Source: Myxococcus eversor (GTDB lineage Bacteria; Myxococcota; Myxococcia; Myxococcales; Myxococcaceae). From it: a DNA stretch of 64,000 nucleotides. How positions within the stretch are numbered: the first letter of the stretch is position 1; each line of letters starts with the position of its first letter. Of the stretch, positions 32,679 through 42,330 are shown piece after piece. The notes under the pieces are model-generated. The model ran no database searches, was not told where the DNA came from, and saw only the letters and a program-made list of their open reading frames with translations. The translations under genes were made by a program, and so were the position numbers. The stretch lies in the NCBI RefSeq assembly GCF_010894455.1, contig NZ_JAAIXY010000024.1:1-64000 (forward strand), written 5' to 3'.

Positions 32679-33830
32679 ATGGCTTCTTCGGCTTCAGGGC
32701 AGCGCACCGCCGTGCGCTTCGTCGCGGAGGGCGACTACGGCGTCCCCGCCAGCACCACGTACCAGGCGCTCCGCTTCACCGGCACCAGCCTCAACCTCGG
32801 CAAGGAGACGTTCCAGTCCAACGAGATTCGGGCGGACAGGCAGGTGGCGGACCTCCGCCACGGCATGCGGAGCGTGGCCGGGGACGTCTCCTTCGAACTC
32901 TCCCGCCTCACCTTCGACGAGCTGCTCGCGGGGGCGTTGGGCGGCACCTGGGAGGCGGTGACGACGGGCGCGGTGTCGCTGGAGGCGGACGCGGATGACG
33001 AGTCCTTCGTCCGCACCACCGGCAGCTTCCTCGCCGAAGGCTTCCTCCCGGGCGACGAGGTGTCCGCAACCGGCTTCGCGACGGCGGGCAACAACGGCCG
33101 GGCCAAGGTGGTGTCCGTCACCCCGCTGTCCCTCACCGTGGACAAGGCGCTCGCCGCGGACGCCGCAGCGGCGGCGCGCACCGTGGCCCTGGTGGGGCGG
33201 CGGTTGAAGAATGGGACGCTGCTGAAGACGTACAGCATCGAGCGCGCCTTCACCGACATCGGCCAGTACCTCCTGTACCGGGGCTGCGCGGTCAACGGGC
33301 TGAAGCTCTCCATCCAGCCCGGGGAAATCGTCACCGGCAGCGTCACGTGGTTGGGCAAGGACATGGTGCAGGCCACGGCCTCGCATGCCACCACCCTCAC
33401 CCCGCCCGGCACCGGCAGCCCCTTCGACGCCTTCACCGGCGCGTTGCTGGAGGGTGGGGTGGTGGTGGCCAACGTCACCGGCGTGGAGCTGGACATCAGC
33501 AACGGCCGCACCACCAAAGGCGTCGTCGGCCAGGCGTCGCCCACCGAGGTGCATGAGGGCGGCTTCGGGGTGTCCGGCACCCTCAGCGCCTACTTCCAGG
33601 ACGGCACCCTCCTCAACCGCTTCATCGACGAGGAGGAGTCCTCCCTCGAGGTACTGCTGCGGGACGTCAACGGCGTGGACTTCCACCGGCTGTACATCCC
33701 CCGCCTCAAGTACACGGGCGGTGACTTGGACAACCCGAAGGAGGGCCCCGTCGTCGTCTCGCTGCCCTTCACCGCGCTCCTCGACTCCGTGTCCGGCGCC
33801 ACCCTCGTCTACCAGCGCAGCAACGCGTAG
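32679..33830 (+). CDS. Major tail tube protein
   Basis: 383 residues; ATG 32679 after GGAGGT. N-terminal FVAEGDYGVPASTTYQALRFTGTSLNLGKETFQSNEIRADRQVADLRHGMRSVAGDVSFEL is the signature of one major-tail-protein family; an Ig-like or insert domain (about 85-175) and a C-terminal GGDLDNPKEGPVVVSLPFTALLD strand pair follow. The tail tube polymerises from it. Confidence 0.85.
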   Translation: MASSASGQRTAVRFVAEGDYGVPASTTYQALRFTGTSLNLGKETFQSNEIRADRQVADLRHGMRSVAGDVSFELSRLTFDELLAGALGGTWEAVTTGAVSLEADADDESFVRTTGSFLAEGFLPGDEVSATGFATAGNNGRAKVVSVTPLSLTVDKALAADAAAAARTVALVGRRLKNGTLLKTYSIERAFTDIGQYLLYRGCAVNGLKLSIQPGEIVTGSVTWLGKDMVQATASHATTLTPPGTGSPFDAFTGALLEGGVVVANVTGVELDISNGRTTKGVVGQASPTEVHEGGFGVSGTLSAYFQDGTLLNRFIDEEESSLEVLLRDVNGVDFHRLYIPRLKYTGGDLDNPKEGPVVVSLPFTALLDSVSGATLVYQRSNA

Positions 33831-33893
33831 CCCCTCCCGCTCGTGGCGCTCGCCGCGGGCACACACCCTCGTTGTTCCCGAAGGAGCACCTCC

Positions 33894-34334
33894 ATGAACG
33901 GACCCACCGGTTTCGACCTTTCCTCCATCCAGCACCGTGACACCTCGGTGGTGGAAATCCGCCACCCCGTCACCGCCAAGCCCGTCGGCGTCCAGGTGGA
34001 GGTGGCCAGCGCCGACTCCTCCCTCGTCCGCGAGGCGGAGCGGGAGCTGCGGGAGCAGTCCCTGGCGCGCTACCAGCTCAACCGCGGTGCCGCGCTGACG
34101 GCGAAGGAGATGGAGTCCGACGCGCTGGAGTTGCTGGTGCGCCGCACCGTCTCCTGGAGCGGCGTGCTGGAGGGTGGCAAGCCTCTGGCCTACACCCCGG
34201 ACAACGCCCGGCGCCTGTACACCTCCCTCCCGTGGCTGCGCCGCCAGGTGGACGAGGCGTGCGCGGACCGCGCCCGTTTTTTCGTGGACTCGGTGAGCAG
34301 CTCCTCGGCTTCGCTCGCCACGAATTCGGACTGA
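33894..34334 (+). CDS. Tail assembly chaperone G
   Basis: 146 residues, zero-frame product; ATG 33894 after AAGGAG. Acidic/charged protein in the position of lambda gpG, directly before the tape measure. A slippery heptamer near its end lets some ribosomes shift to the -1 frame and make the longer GT product. Both forms chaperone the tape measure during tail assembly in lambda. Confidence 0.78.
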   Translation: MNGPTGFDLSSIQHRDTSVVEIRHPVTAKPVGVQVEVASADSSLVREAERELREQSLARYQLNRGAALTAKEMESDALELLVRRTVSWSGVLEGGKPLAYTPDNARRLYTSLPWLRRQVDEACADRARFFVDSVSSSSASLATNSD

Positions 34335-34639
34335 GCCGGGCCCCGGAGGGCAGTGACGTCTCCCTCCGGGCCCACCTGGAGCAGGTGGCGAAGGCGACGG
34401 GGCAGGTGCCGGCGGAGCTGGTGAACGAGTACGAGCTTCCGGCGGCGCTCGCCCACGTCTGGGAGTGGTTCTGCGAGCTGAGTGGCGCGCGTGGGGCGGG
34501 CATGTACTCGCTCGCCCCCATCACCTTCCAGGACATCGCGGCATGGGCCCGGCTCACCGGGCACCGACCCTCACCCGCGGAGGTGGGGCTGCTTCGTCAG
34601 CTCGATGACGTCTTCCGCGAGGAGCTGAACCCGAAGTGA
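33894..34639 (+). CDS. Tail assembly chaperone GT (-1 frameshift product)
   Basis: Predicted fusion of 248 residues: 130 codons in the starting frame up to 34283, then -1 into a frame that runs to the stop at 34639. The downstream frame is good protein (LRAHLEQVAKATGQVPAELVNEYELPAALAHVWEWFCELSG). It lacks its own start signal, as expected for the T part of lambda gpGT. Confidence 0.75.
34277..34283 (+). promoter_or_regulatory. -1 ribosomal frameshift site T_TTT_TTC
   Basis: In the zero frame the codons are CGT TTT TTC. T_TTT_TTC is a canonical X_XXY_YYZ slippery heptamer and the only six-T run in this gene, conspicuous in such GC-rich DNA. Slippage by -1 links the G frame to the T frame. Confidence 0.8.
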
Positions 34640-34664
34640 CGAGGTGGCGGTGCTGCTGCAACTC

Positions 34665-35105
34665 CTAGTTCTGAAGTGGTTGCTCGGCCTTCTTCTTCTC
34701 CTCCTCGGCTCGCTCCTTGGCTGCGAGGTCCGCCATGACGGCGTCGATGCCGCGGAGCTCGGACACGGGCTTCGTCATCTCGATGCCCGTGTCTCGGTCC
34801 CGGAACCCGACGTGTGTCCATCCCTCTTTCTCCATTTCCTCCTTGCCACCGTCGTAGTTCGGCATCTCCTTCATCATCGCGGCTCGAATCTCGTTCGGGT
34901 TCGTCGAGCCGAATGGCTGGATGCGGAGGATTGTTGTGTGGTGCTTCCCCGCGGTGGCCCAGCGAAGCTGTGGGGTACCCGCAGTGTCGTTGCTCTGCTG
35001 GATCATCTGGATCCGTTTTGCTTCGAGCCGTTTTGCTTCCTCCGTGCGGAGGTCACAAGCAGCGACGAGAAGAGACACGGCCAGGAGGGCGTAGGGCGCA
35101 CGCAT
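34665..35105 (-). CDS. Lipoprotein moron
   Basis: 146 residues on the minus strand; start placed at 35105 because MRAPYALLAVSLLVAAC is a good lipoprotein signal (longer in-frame starts exist to 35417 but would overlap the tape measure). Mature protein is hydrophilic (TEEAKRLEAKRIQMIQQSND, WTHVGFRDRDTGIEMTKPV) ending in a charged Glu/Lys helix. It sits between the tail chaperones and the tape measure against the direction of transcription, a classic moron position. Confidence 0.65.
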   Translation of the reverse strand: MRAPYALLAVSLLVAACDLRTEEAKRLEAKRIQMIQQSNDTAGTPQLRWATAGKHHTTILRIQPFGSTNPNEIRAAMMKEMPNYDGGKEEMEKEGWTHVGFRDRDTGIEMTKPVSELRGIDAVMADLAAKERAEEEKKKAEQPLQN

Positions 35106-35196
35106 GGGGCAGGAGGCGAACACAGCCCGGGCCAGGTGGTCCACTGGTCGCGCGTTCAGTCGGGCGGCTACAGCCCCTCGCTGACGGGAGGCGCCC

Positions 35197-38100
35197 ATGT
35201 CTGAGGGGGTCGACCTGGCGGAGTTGTCGATTCGCATCGACACCTCGGAGTCCGCCGCCGGAGTGCAGGGACTCAACGACCTGACGAAGGCATCCGAGAA
35301 GACGGAGACGGCCACCAAAAAGGTGGAGACGGCCAGTGAGCAGTTCCAGCGCGAGATGGCGCGGATGCACAAGGAAGTGGAGGCCAACGTCAGGGCCTTC
35401 GAGGAGATGCGCAACAAGTTGAAAGATTTGGAACGAGTGACTGCGCTCGCGAAGACCTTCGACGCCGCGGCGGAGGCCGCGAAGCGGTTTCAGAAGTCGA
35501 TGGAAGACACGAAGGTGTTGGACGCCTTCAACGAGAAGCTGAAGCAGTTGGAGGGCTCGGCGGGCCGCCTCACGTCCGCGTTCGGGGACACGGGCACCAT
35601 CCACCGGTTCATGAACGAGCTGAACAAGGCCTCGTCTGCCATGTCGAAGATGCAGGACGACATGCGCGCCGCGAAGTCCATCCAGGAGGTGGCGAAGGCA
35701 GCGGACCTGGCGAAGTCGCCCGTGGAACAGCTTACGAAGGGGCTCGGGGGACTCGCCGGCAACGTCATGGGCATGGTGGCAGTGGGGGCGACGTTCCGCA
35801 GCGTCACCACGGAGGCCATGGGGTTCTCCACGGCCATGGCGCAGGTGAGCACTCTGCTGGAGGACGACCAGCTCGGAATGATGGGGCAGCTCGCGGACAG
35901 CGCGAAGCGCCTGGGGGCGGAGTTCGGTCGAGGGCCCACCGACCAGGCCAAGGCGTTGTACGAAATCATGAGCGCTGGTGCGGCGGACGCGGCGAAGGCC
36001 ACGGAGATGCTCGCTGTCGCCAACAAGCTCGCCATCGGCGGCGTGACGGATGTGAGCGTCGCGGCGGACGGACTCACCAGCATCATGGCGAGCTACGGAA
36101 ATCAGCTCCGTAACGCCACCCAGGCCGCCGACGCCATGTTCATCTCCGCTGCTGACGGGAAGACGTCCATCGAGACCATCGCCCGGCACATCGGCAAGGT
36201 GGCGCCCATCGCGTCGCAGACGGGCGTGTCCCTTCAGGAGTTGCTCGCGGCGAATGCGGCGCTCACGAAGGCCGGTATCAAGACGGAAACGGCCATGGAG
36301 GGCGTCCGGAGCATCCTCGCCCAGGTTGCCAAGCCCTCCGGCGAGGCGGCCATCCTCGCGAAGGAGCTGGGCATCCAGTTCGACACCGCGGGGCTGAAGT
36401 CCAAGGGGCTTTCGGGCTTCCTCCAGGACATGAAAGACAAGACGGGTGGTAGCACCGAGTTGCTCGCCGCTCTCGTCGGCGGCGTCGAGGCGCTACTCCC
36501 CGCGATGACCCTCTCGGGGACGGCCTCGGCGGACTTCGCCGCGTCGCTCCGGCACATGGAGACGTCGGCGGGAAAGACGGAGACCGCCTTCCGGAAGATG
36601 GCGGAGACGCCGCAGATGAAGGTGGACCAACTCCGAGCGCGCTTCGCCGCGCTGCGCATCGAGGTGGGCGAGGACCTGCTCGGAACCATCTCGCCCGCCA
36701 TGGACGGACTGCTGCGCAACTTCGACGAGGTGACGACGGCCGCGCGCTATCTCGGCCAAGCGGTGGCGGTGATCGCCGCGGCGCGCGTGGTCTCCTGGGG
36801 CCAGGAGTGGACGAAGGCGCTGTATGAAAAGGCCGCTGCGGCGAAGAAGGCGAGGGAGGCGGTCGTCGAGGCCGCACTGACTGAGTCGCTCTACAAACGC
36901 GTCCAGGGGGAGAGCCGGGCCGAGTCGTTGAAGAACGCGATGGCCCAGCTTGAAAAGCGGCAGGCCACGCTACAGACGGCGGCGGCGCTCGAACTCTCAA
37001 TGACTGCCTCCCGCAAGGCGGCCATTGAGTCCAATCTGTTGGCGCAGGCGAAGGTGCGCGAGGCGATTGCCATCGAGGGGGCGACGTTCGCCACCCGGGC
37101 GGGGTCTGCCGCGCTGGCAGCCATGGGCGGCCCCATCGGAGTGGTCGTCATCGCGCTTGGCGCGGCGGTCACCGCTTTCGCCGAGTTCGGGCGGGCCGCG
37201 GAGGAGGCCCGGGAAAAGGCAATGCAGCACGCCCAGGAGTCAGCCGCTGCGGTTGGGCGTGGCGCACAAATCGTAGTGGACCTCATGAAGCAGACAAAGG
37301 CTATGGAGGGCCAGACGAAGGCAGTTGACGACCAGCGAAAGGCATTGGAACTGCTCGTCATTGCAAAGGAAGAGGTCGGCGCTCTTGGCGGGAAGTACCA
37401 AGACCTTCTGACGAGCGAGGTCGACACAGTTGGAGAACTTAGATCCGTCGTTCGGGCGGTCGCAGATGAGGACTTGAGGGTCGCCCAGTCAGAGGTTGCG
37501 CGACTGTCTGCCGCAGTGAAGGAGAAGCAGAACCTCATCGTCTCTGTGAATTGGAGGTGGGCTGGTCGAGGGAAGCCGTTCTCCGAGGTTCGGAAAGACT
37601 CGCGGTTCGCCGAGCAGATCGAAGAAAAGCTCGTTCCCTTGGAGAAGGAACTCGCTGTTCACCAGCAGCGCGCCGCTGAAGTCCAGAAGGCCCTCCTTTC
37701 GATAGAGGAGGCGGCGAGGGAGGAGGCCAAGCTGGCCGACAAGGTTGCCGGCGCCCATGGCCGCGTGGGAGCCGCAGCCACGAAGTCGGCTACCGAGATG
37801 ATTGACGCGGCCAAGGCTAAGGATGCGGAGGCGAAGAAGGCCACGGCGTGGCTGGAGAAGCTGGAGGAGGACGTCCGGGGTATCGGGAAGACGAAGGCGG
37901 GCGCCCTCAACCAGTCGGACGAGTACAAGGCGCTCACGGAGGAGCAGAAGAAGCTCGCCGACGCGGCCATTGCGAAGCTCCAGGACGCTGAGGCCACGAA
38001 GAAGCAGGCCCAGGCGCGGGACGAGCTGGCGAAGAAGTCCGTGAACTGGCTGCAGCGCATCGAGGAAGAGGCGCGTGCCGTCGGAAAGGCGAAGGCGGAG

Positions 38101-39090
38101 GCGCTCAATCTCACCGACGAGTACAAGGCGCTCTCCGCCGCGCAGAAGAAGCAGGCGGACGTGGCCATCGCGAAGCTGCGCGAGGCGGAGGTCGCGAAGG
38201 AACTCGCCAAGGCCGAGGAGAAGCGCGTCCAGGTGCTCCAGGAGCTGAACCGAGAGCTCGGGGACCCGGCGAGCTCGAAGTACATCGAAGCTCAGCAGGC
38301 CCTGCGCGCGGAGGTGGAAGCCCACCGCCTCCCGTTGGAGCAGTATGCCGAGTTGCTCTCCAAGGCGCGGGCACTGTGGACGCCGGAGGGGCGCGCGGAG
38401 GCCCAGCTTGCGAAGGAGCTGGAGCAGTTGGAGAAGCAGCTCAACCCGCTGGCCGACGCGCAGAAGCGGATGGAGGCCGTGCAGAAGCTCTTCGACAGCC
38501 AGCGCATCAGCGCGGCGGCGTACCGGAAGGAGGTGGCGAAGCTCCAGGAGCAGCTCTCCGCGGGGTTCGCGACGGCCCAGGAGTCCGTCTCCATCGCGGC
38601 CCAGCACATGGAGGACGCCTTCGTCACCTTCGCCACCACCGGGCAGTTCAGCTTCCGGTCCATGGTCGACGGCATGCTGAAGGACCTGGCGCGCCTGCTG
38701 GCCCACAAGGCCTTCGTCGCGCTGGTGGACACGGCCACCACGGCGCTCGTCGGCGCGACGGCGTCACCGGCCGGCACCTCGGGCGGGGCCGCGCTGGGTG
38801 GGGCTGGGAAGCTGAGCCTGGGAAGTGGGGCACCCCAGGCTCCGAAGCTCTACGTGCCCAGCAAGGCGGACATCCTTCCGCCGGCTGGGGAGGGTGGGGA
38901 GCAGGTCACCGTCTCGGTGGTCAACCACTTCGGCCAGGACGGCTCGGTGACGTCGGAGGTGCAGTCGTCGGGCGGGAGGGCCGACGCCGAGCGCATGGCC
39001 CGCGGACTGAGCGTGGCCATCCGCAAGGCGCTCCTCGAGGAAATGCAGCCCGGCGGCTCCATCTACAATTTCACGGCGCGGCGGCGGTGA
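35197..39090 (+). CDS. Tail tape measure protein
   Basis: 1297 residues. Coiled-coil N-terminus; TP901-type core at about 205-395 (MGFSTAMAQVSTLLED, LYEIMSAGAADAAKATEMLAVANKLA, VAADGLTSIMASYG); an Ala/Gly hydrophobic stretch near 640-670; a 66-residue tandem repeat (198 bp, from about 37849 and 38047; WLEKLEEDVRGIGKTKA versus WLQRIEEEARAVGKAKA); and a C-terminal region with FRSMVDGMLKDLARLLAHKAF. Length sets tail length. A copy of its last 80 codons recurs at 41162-41398. Confidence 0.92.
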   Translation: MSEGVDLAELSIRIDTSESAAGVQGLNDLTKASEKTETATKKVETASEQFQREMARMHKEVEANVRAFEEMRNKLKDLERVTALAKTFDAAAEAAKRFQKSMEDTKVLDAFNEKLKQLEGSAGRLTSAFGDTGTIHRFMNELNKASSAMSKMQDDMRAAKSIQEVAKAADLAKSPVEQLTKGLGGLAGNVMGMVAVGATFRSVTTEAMGFSTAMAQVSTLLEDDQLGMMGQLADSAKRLGAEFGRGPTDQAKALYEIMSAGAADAAKATEMLAVANKLAIGGVTDVSVAADGLTSIMASYGNQLRNATQAADAMFISAADGKTSIETIARHIGKVAPIASQTGVSLQELLAANAALTKAGIKTETAMEGVRSILAQVAKPSGEAAILAKELGIQFDTAGLKSKGLSGFLQDMKDKTGGSTELLAALVGGVEALLPAMTLSGTASADFAASLRHMETSAGKTETAFRKMAETPQMKVDQLRARFAALRIEVGEDLLGTISPAMDGLLRNFDEVTTAARYLGQAVAVIAAARVVSWGQEWTKALYEKAAAAKKAREAVVEAALTESLYKRVQGESRAESLKNAMAQLEKRQATLQTAAALELSMTASRKAAIESNLLAQAKVREAIAIEGATFATRAGSAALAAMGGPIGVVVIALGAAVTAFAEFGRAAEEAREKAMQHAQESAAAVGRGAQIVVDLMKQTKAMEGQTKAVDDQRKALELLVIAKEEVGALGGKYQDLLTSEVDTVGELRSVVRAVADEDLRVAQSEVARLSAAVKEKQNLIVSVNWRWAGRGKPFSEVRKDSRFAEQIEEKLVPLEKELAVHQQRAAEVQKALLSIEEAAREEAKLADKVAGAHGRVGAAATKSATEMIDAAKAKDAEAKKATAWLEKLEEDVRGIGKTKAGALNQSDEYKALTEEQKKLADAAIAKLQDAEATKKQAQARDELAKKSVNWLQRIEEEARAVGKAKAEALNLTDEYKALSAAQKKQADVAIAKLREAEVAKELAKAEEKRVQVLQELNRELGDPASSKYIEAQQALRAEVEAHRLPLEQYAELLSKARALWTPEGRAEAQLAKELEQLEKQLNPLADAQKRMEAVQKLFDSQRISAAAYRKEVAKLQEQLSAGFATAQESVSIAAQHMEDAFVTFATTGQFSFRSMVDGMLKDLARLLAHKAFVALVDTATTALVGATASPAGTSGGAALGGAGKLSLGSGAPQAPKLYVPSKADILPPAGEGGEQVTVSVVNHFGQDGSVTSEVQSSGGRADAERMARGLSVAIRKALLEEMQPGGSIYNFTARRR

Positions 39091-39121
39091 GCAGAGGGGA
39101 CTCCAGGAGGTGCGACGACGC

Positions 39122-39694
39122 TCACTCAGAGGCGCGTGATGCGCGCCGCAAAGCTTTCTCGTGCTGCTGCCGGGTGAGGTTGCGCCACATTTCTTGGAGC
39201 GATACGGCGGGGTCGACTGGCGCGTATCCCGAGGAGAAGACGTGGAACTCCGACTCAAGTTGCGCAGCGAGCGGCTCCTCTAGAATTCGCCACTCCTGTT
39301 GGGCTCGGCGTAGCCCGTCGCGCCGCTCTTCCGCTTGGCGAATAGACATCGCATTCTGAGCAGGCTCTTGTGATTGCGACGACAGCTCGTTTTCGATTTC
39401 GGCAAGCTCGTACTTGGCGCTCTCTGGGGTGATGCGAGTCTCCCAGCGCCCGACGCCGCTCCTCCGGAGATGGTGGAGGCTGTGTGACTCCGTAGGGGGC
39501 CAATCGTTGACGTGGTAGCTGTAGAGCATCGTCATTTCGACGAAGTCGAACATCCAGGTGTCCACGAAGACGTCGTGGCGCCTCCAGTGTTCGACTCGGC
39601 GAAGGGCCAAGGAAGTTTCGGCACGGAGCCCCTGGTTCATTTTCCAGAACATCCAGCCGATGACTGCTGCGATGACGCCCCACTCGATGCTCAT
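39122..39694 (-). CDS. Membrane-anchored hypothetical protein
   Basis: 190 residues. One N-terminal transmembrane helix (WGVIAAVIGWMFWKM) then a long soluble, helical region (RVEHWRRHDVFVDTWMFDFVEMTMLYSYHVND, later Gln/Glu-rich coiled coil). Reduced GC relative to its surroundings indicates recent acquisition. No family recognised. Confidence 0.6.
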   Translation of the reverse strand: MSIEWGVIAAVIGWMFWKMNQGLRAETSLALRRVEHWRRHDVFVDTWMFDFVEMTMLYSYHVNDWPPTESHSLHHLRRSGVGRWETRITPESAKYELAEIENELSSQSQEPAQNAMSIRQAEERRDGLRRAQQEWRILEEPLAAQLESEFHVFSSGYAPVDPAVSLQEMWRNLTRQQHEKALRRASRASE

Positions 39695-39919
39695 CGCTCA
39701 ACCTCTCTCGTCCGCCCCGGTAGGCGCGTCGCACGGGGCCATGAGCTTCCGCTACGAGAGAGAGCCGGTCAATCTGTGCGCACAGTGGCTTGACGTCCGG
39801 TTCCGTGACCGCGGGATGGTCAGGCGGTGGCGGTGCCTGCAACTGGAAGCGAAGGCGTTCGGGGCGTGCCGTCCGGGCCTGGGAGGCCCGGCTCCGCTCG
39901 CCCGAGGCGGACGCGTGGG

Positions 39920-40588
39920 TCATTCAATGACTGGGAGACCCGTCCGAGCAGGGCGAGGCTCGAGGTCGAACTCGACGTTCGCTCGTGCCTTGCGGGTCGG
40001 GCACCGTCCATTGGTCTCGCCCACAGTCTCCAGGACGAGATGGCCCGCGACGCGCGTGGCGTCGTTCACCCACAGATCCATGGTCCCAGTCACCTCAAGG
40101 TGCATGTCGCCTGATTGATACGGGCCCTCGTAACAGAAGGAGCTGGCGAATGCGGACTGGACGGCTGGGCTGTGTCCCTGGCGAGGCGCGAAGGCGGTCT
40201 CGTGTGCGGCCCACCCCTCAGGCGCTTTTGCCAGTCCATCAATCACGAGGGTTGTGGGTCCTGTTCCGAGCAGCGCCGTGTCGACGTCGATGAGGAAGCA
40301 GAGCCCGGTATCGTCGTACATGTTCTTGCGAGAGCCGTCATCGTCGGCTCCGCAGACTTGGATTCTGCTGGCATTGGGTCGGGCGTCGCGTACAGGTGAA
40401 ACAGCGGAGCCACCCTGGTTGTCGCTGAAGTGCCGCCACTCGCCGCCGTACTCCCCATCAATCGTGCCCAGCACTCCGAAGGGCGCGTTGTCTGGGCCGC
40501 AGCCCGTGAGCGACAGGAGTGCGAGGGAGTGGAGCAACGCGAGGTAGGAGGAGGGGACGCGGCTCGACGGCACGGAGGTCTGATTCAT
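39920..40588 (-). CDS. Lipoprotein moron
   Basis: 222 residues; start at 40588 gives a lipoprotein signal SSYLALLHSLALLSLTGC. Mature part is beta-rich (FGVLGTIDGEYGGEWRHFSDN, GLCFLIDVDTALLGTGPTTLVIDGLAKAPEGW, GDMHLEVTGTMDLWVNDATRVAGHLVLE), with a few cysteines. The 225 bp between it and the gene at 39122 show a possible short plus-strand frame from 39742 but nothing convincing. Confidence 0.68.
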   Translation of the reverse strand: MNQTSVPSSRVPSSYLALLHSLALLSLTGCGPDNAPFGVLGTIDGEYGGEWRHFSDNQGGSAVSPVRDARPNASRIQVCGADDDGSRKNMYDDTGLCFLIDVDTALLGTGPTTLVIDGLAKAPEGWAAHETAFAPRQGHSPAVQSAFASSFCYEGPYQSGDMHLEVTGTMDLWVNDATRVAGHLVLETVGETNGRCPTRKARANVEFDLEPRPARTGLPVIE

Positions 40589-40629
40589 GGAGTCCGCGTG
40601 GCTGCATACCACGTGCCCGAAGCGCTCCG

Positions 40630-41106
40630 TCAGGCTTGCCCGGTGGACGCGAGCAGCAGCGGCACCTGCTCGGGCTCCTTCGGCACGGAGAGGTGCCCGT
40701 ACTTCTTCGCGAACCACGCCACCCCAGCGGGCGTCACCAGCGTCTGGGGGCGGGTGTGGGGCTCGTCCTGGCCGGGCTTCTGCCGGCGCAGCACACGCAC
40801 CTGGTACACGAGACGGCCGTCCCGGATGAAGGACGCGAAGGGCACCCACGGACTGTCCTTGTCCTTCTTGAAGCACACCGCGTCCCGCTCCAGCCACTGG
40901 AAGAAGTCGCGGATGGGCAGGCGCAGGTGCCTGGCCGTATCCATGAGACTCATCAGCCGCGTGGTAGAGAGGAAGTCGTCGGCCAGCTTCACCGCGGGCG
41001 CCTGGGCCTCGAGCTGGCGCTGCTGCTCGCCGAACTGGGCGGCCGGCGCTCGTTCTCCTCCGCCATGTCCGCAGTGAGTTGGTCGAGGGCGGACTTCGGC
41101 TGGGCG
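40630..41106 (-). pseudogene. Antirepressor C-terminal half (KilA-C), decayed
   Basis: Minus-strand remnant. From 40992 down to 40630 an intact frame encodes VKLADDFLSTTRLMSLMDTARHLRLPIRDFFQWLERDAVCFKKD...AWFAKKYGHL, the KilA-C antirepressor domain. Upstream (41106-41040) the expected linker QPKSALDQLTADMAEEN lies in another frame, so a frameshift separates them. Its N-terminal partner is at 43390-43804, the two halves being split by 2.3 kb of inserted DNA. Confidence 0.75.
41085..41106. repeat. 22-bp direct repeat, left copy
   Basis: GAGGG[C/T]GGACTTCGGCTGGGCG, one mismatch with 43390-43411. Both copies encode the same antirepressor residues (AQPKS). The repeats bracket the inserted cassette; deleting one copy plus the intervening DNA would rejoin the antirepressor halves. 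Confidence 0.8.
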
Positions 41107-41161
41107 GAGGCGTCAATAATCTGGCCTGGGGGCCGAGCAACCATGGGCGCTGAGGCTGTCA

Positions 41162-41398
41162 GTGCCGAGCAAGGCTGACATCCTCCCGCCGGCGGGGAGG
41201 GTGGGGGCGACGTCACCGTCTCGGTGGTCAACCACTTCGGGCAGGACGGCTCGGTGACGTCGGAGGTGCAGTCGTCAGGCGGGAAGGGGGACGCGGAGAA
41301 TCTCGCGCGCGGGATGGAGGCCATCGTCACGCGCGTCATCGTCCGGGAGATGCAGCCCGGGGGATATCTCTACAATTTCAGAGGGCGCAGAGGGTAGA
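41162..41398 (+). pseudogene. Tape-measure 3'-end fragment
   Basis: Plus-strand copy of the last 80 or so codons of the tape measure (compare 38851-39090): PSKADILPP, VTVSVVNHFGQDGSVTSEVQSSGG and the end EMQPGG-YNF-RGR are all recognisable. A one-base deletion in a GGGG run near 41196 breaks the frame and there is no start, so it is a fragment. It differs enough from the resident copy to have come from another phage rather than from local duplication. Confidence 0.85.
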
Positions 41399-41476
41399 GC
41401 TGTGCCTGGAGTTGCGGGAAGTCGTAAAGACTAGGAAGGAACTTGTGCAATCAGTTGAATGGGGTGAGGCAAATGC

Positions 41477-42325
41477 CTACAGGGGCTCAAATGTCGCTGC
41501 CAGCGAAGTCGAGAAGACGATGTCGGACAAGTCCGCTTTGCCAGTCGCCCCGAGCTGGAAATACAGCTCTCGGGGGGTTGTTGCGTTCGGCTGGCTGTTT
41601 TGTGAGCCGAGTCTTACTGGGACAGTGAGAGTGGCCGATAAGCCACTGCTTTTGTTTAGCTCTTGATGAAGTGCGCTGTCTGCGCCCTTAGAGACCCAGT
41701 AGTGATTGTACTGCACTCCTAGATAAAAGGAGGCTAGCCATACTGCAAGAGTGGCCTCGACTGTTCCGATTGCGAAGCTCGATTTTTCCAGCTTGCCTTG
41801 GGTAGATGACTGCTCTGGCTGCACAGTGTCGGCGGCCTGGTAGCCTCCTTGTCCTGCCACTCGAAAGTCGAGTCCAATCGATCCGTCGTTCGGGTCCGAG
41901 TTGACGGCCTCTGGGAACCATGAAAAGCGTAGTCCAGCGTTTGCATTCCCAACTCCTGCGACCGACCGAATGCGCTTGGCTACTGTTTCAGGAGAGCCGG
42001 TATTTGGTTTTGGGTTTATGTCCAGGCGAAGCTGAAGGAGTAGCGATCTTGGCGAATTGGTATCGCCCATAAGATAGCGCTCGGACTGTGCTTGAACCCG
42101 GGGAAGTGGGCTTGCTCCGTCTCCGTCAAAGTTGAATGTAATGTTGGGAGCGAGGACAAGCGGCTTTAGTTTTCGAACCTCGCCGCGCAGTGGTCCATTG
42201 GCAGGATTGATCTCCTGAGGCCTTCGAAGCGAGATTGCCTGCTGCGCGTAGGAGGAAAATCCGATCGAGAGTAAGCCAGTCATTAGGAGTCGGTGAGTCA
42301 CATTGATTCGAAATGGACTTGGCAT
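41477..42325 (-). CDS. Predicted outer-membrane beta-barrel protein
   Basis: 282 residues, low GC. Signal peptide (MTGLLSIGFSSYAQQ; residues 15-29). The mature region alternates short beta-like strands with Asn/Gly/Ser turns (SLLLQLRLDINPKPN, NANAGLRFSWFPEAV, IGLDFRVAGQGGY, AVWLASFYLGVQYNHYW) and ends in Phe-Glu-Pro-Leu. It starts 5 bp after the caspase gene stop, so the two are an operon. No specific family recognised; barrel call is inference. Confidence 0.6.
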   Translation of the reverse strand: MPSPFRINVTHRLLMTGLLSIGFSSYAQQAISLRRPQEINPANGPLRGEVRKLKPLVLAPNITFNFDGDGASPLPRVQAQSERYLMGDTNSPRSLLLQLRLDINPKPNTGSPETVAKRIRSVAGVGNANAGLRFSWFPEAVNSDPNDGSIGLDFRVAGQGGYQAADTVQPEQSSTQGKLEKSSFAIGTVEATLAVWLASFYLGVQYNHYWVSKGADSALHQELNKSSGLSATLTVPVRLGSQNSQPNATTPRELYFQLGATGKADLSDIVFSTSLAATFEPL

Positions 42326-42330
42326 GTTGA

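Noticed and set aside
39742-40118. Possible plus-strand gene beginning MSFRYEREPVNL
   Set aside because: No ribosome site, runs into the antisense of a convincing lipoprotein, and its later part is shadow-like.
39920-41140. Single 406-residue minus-strand protein
   Set aside because: The first 184 residues are the wrong frame of the decayed antirepressor; the real gene starts at 40588 with a lipoprotein signal.
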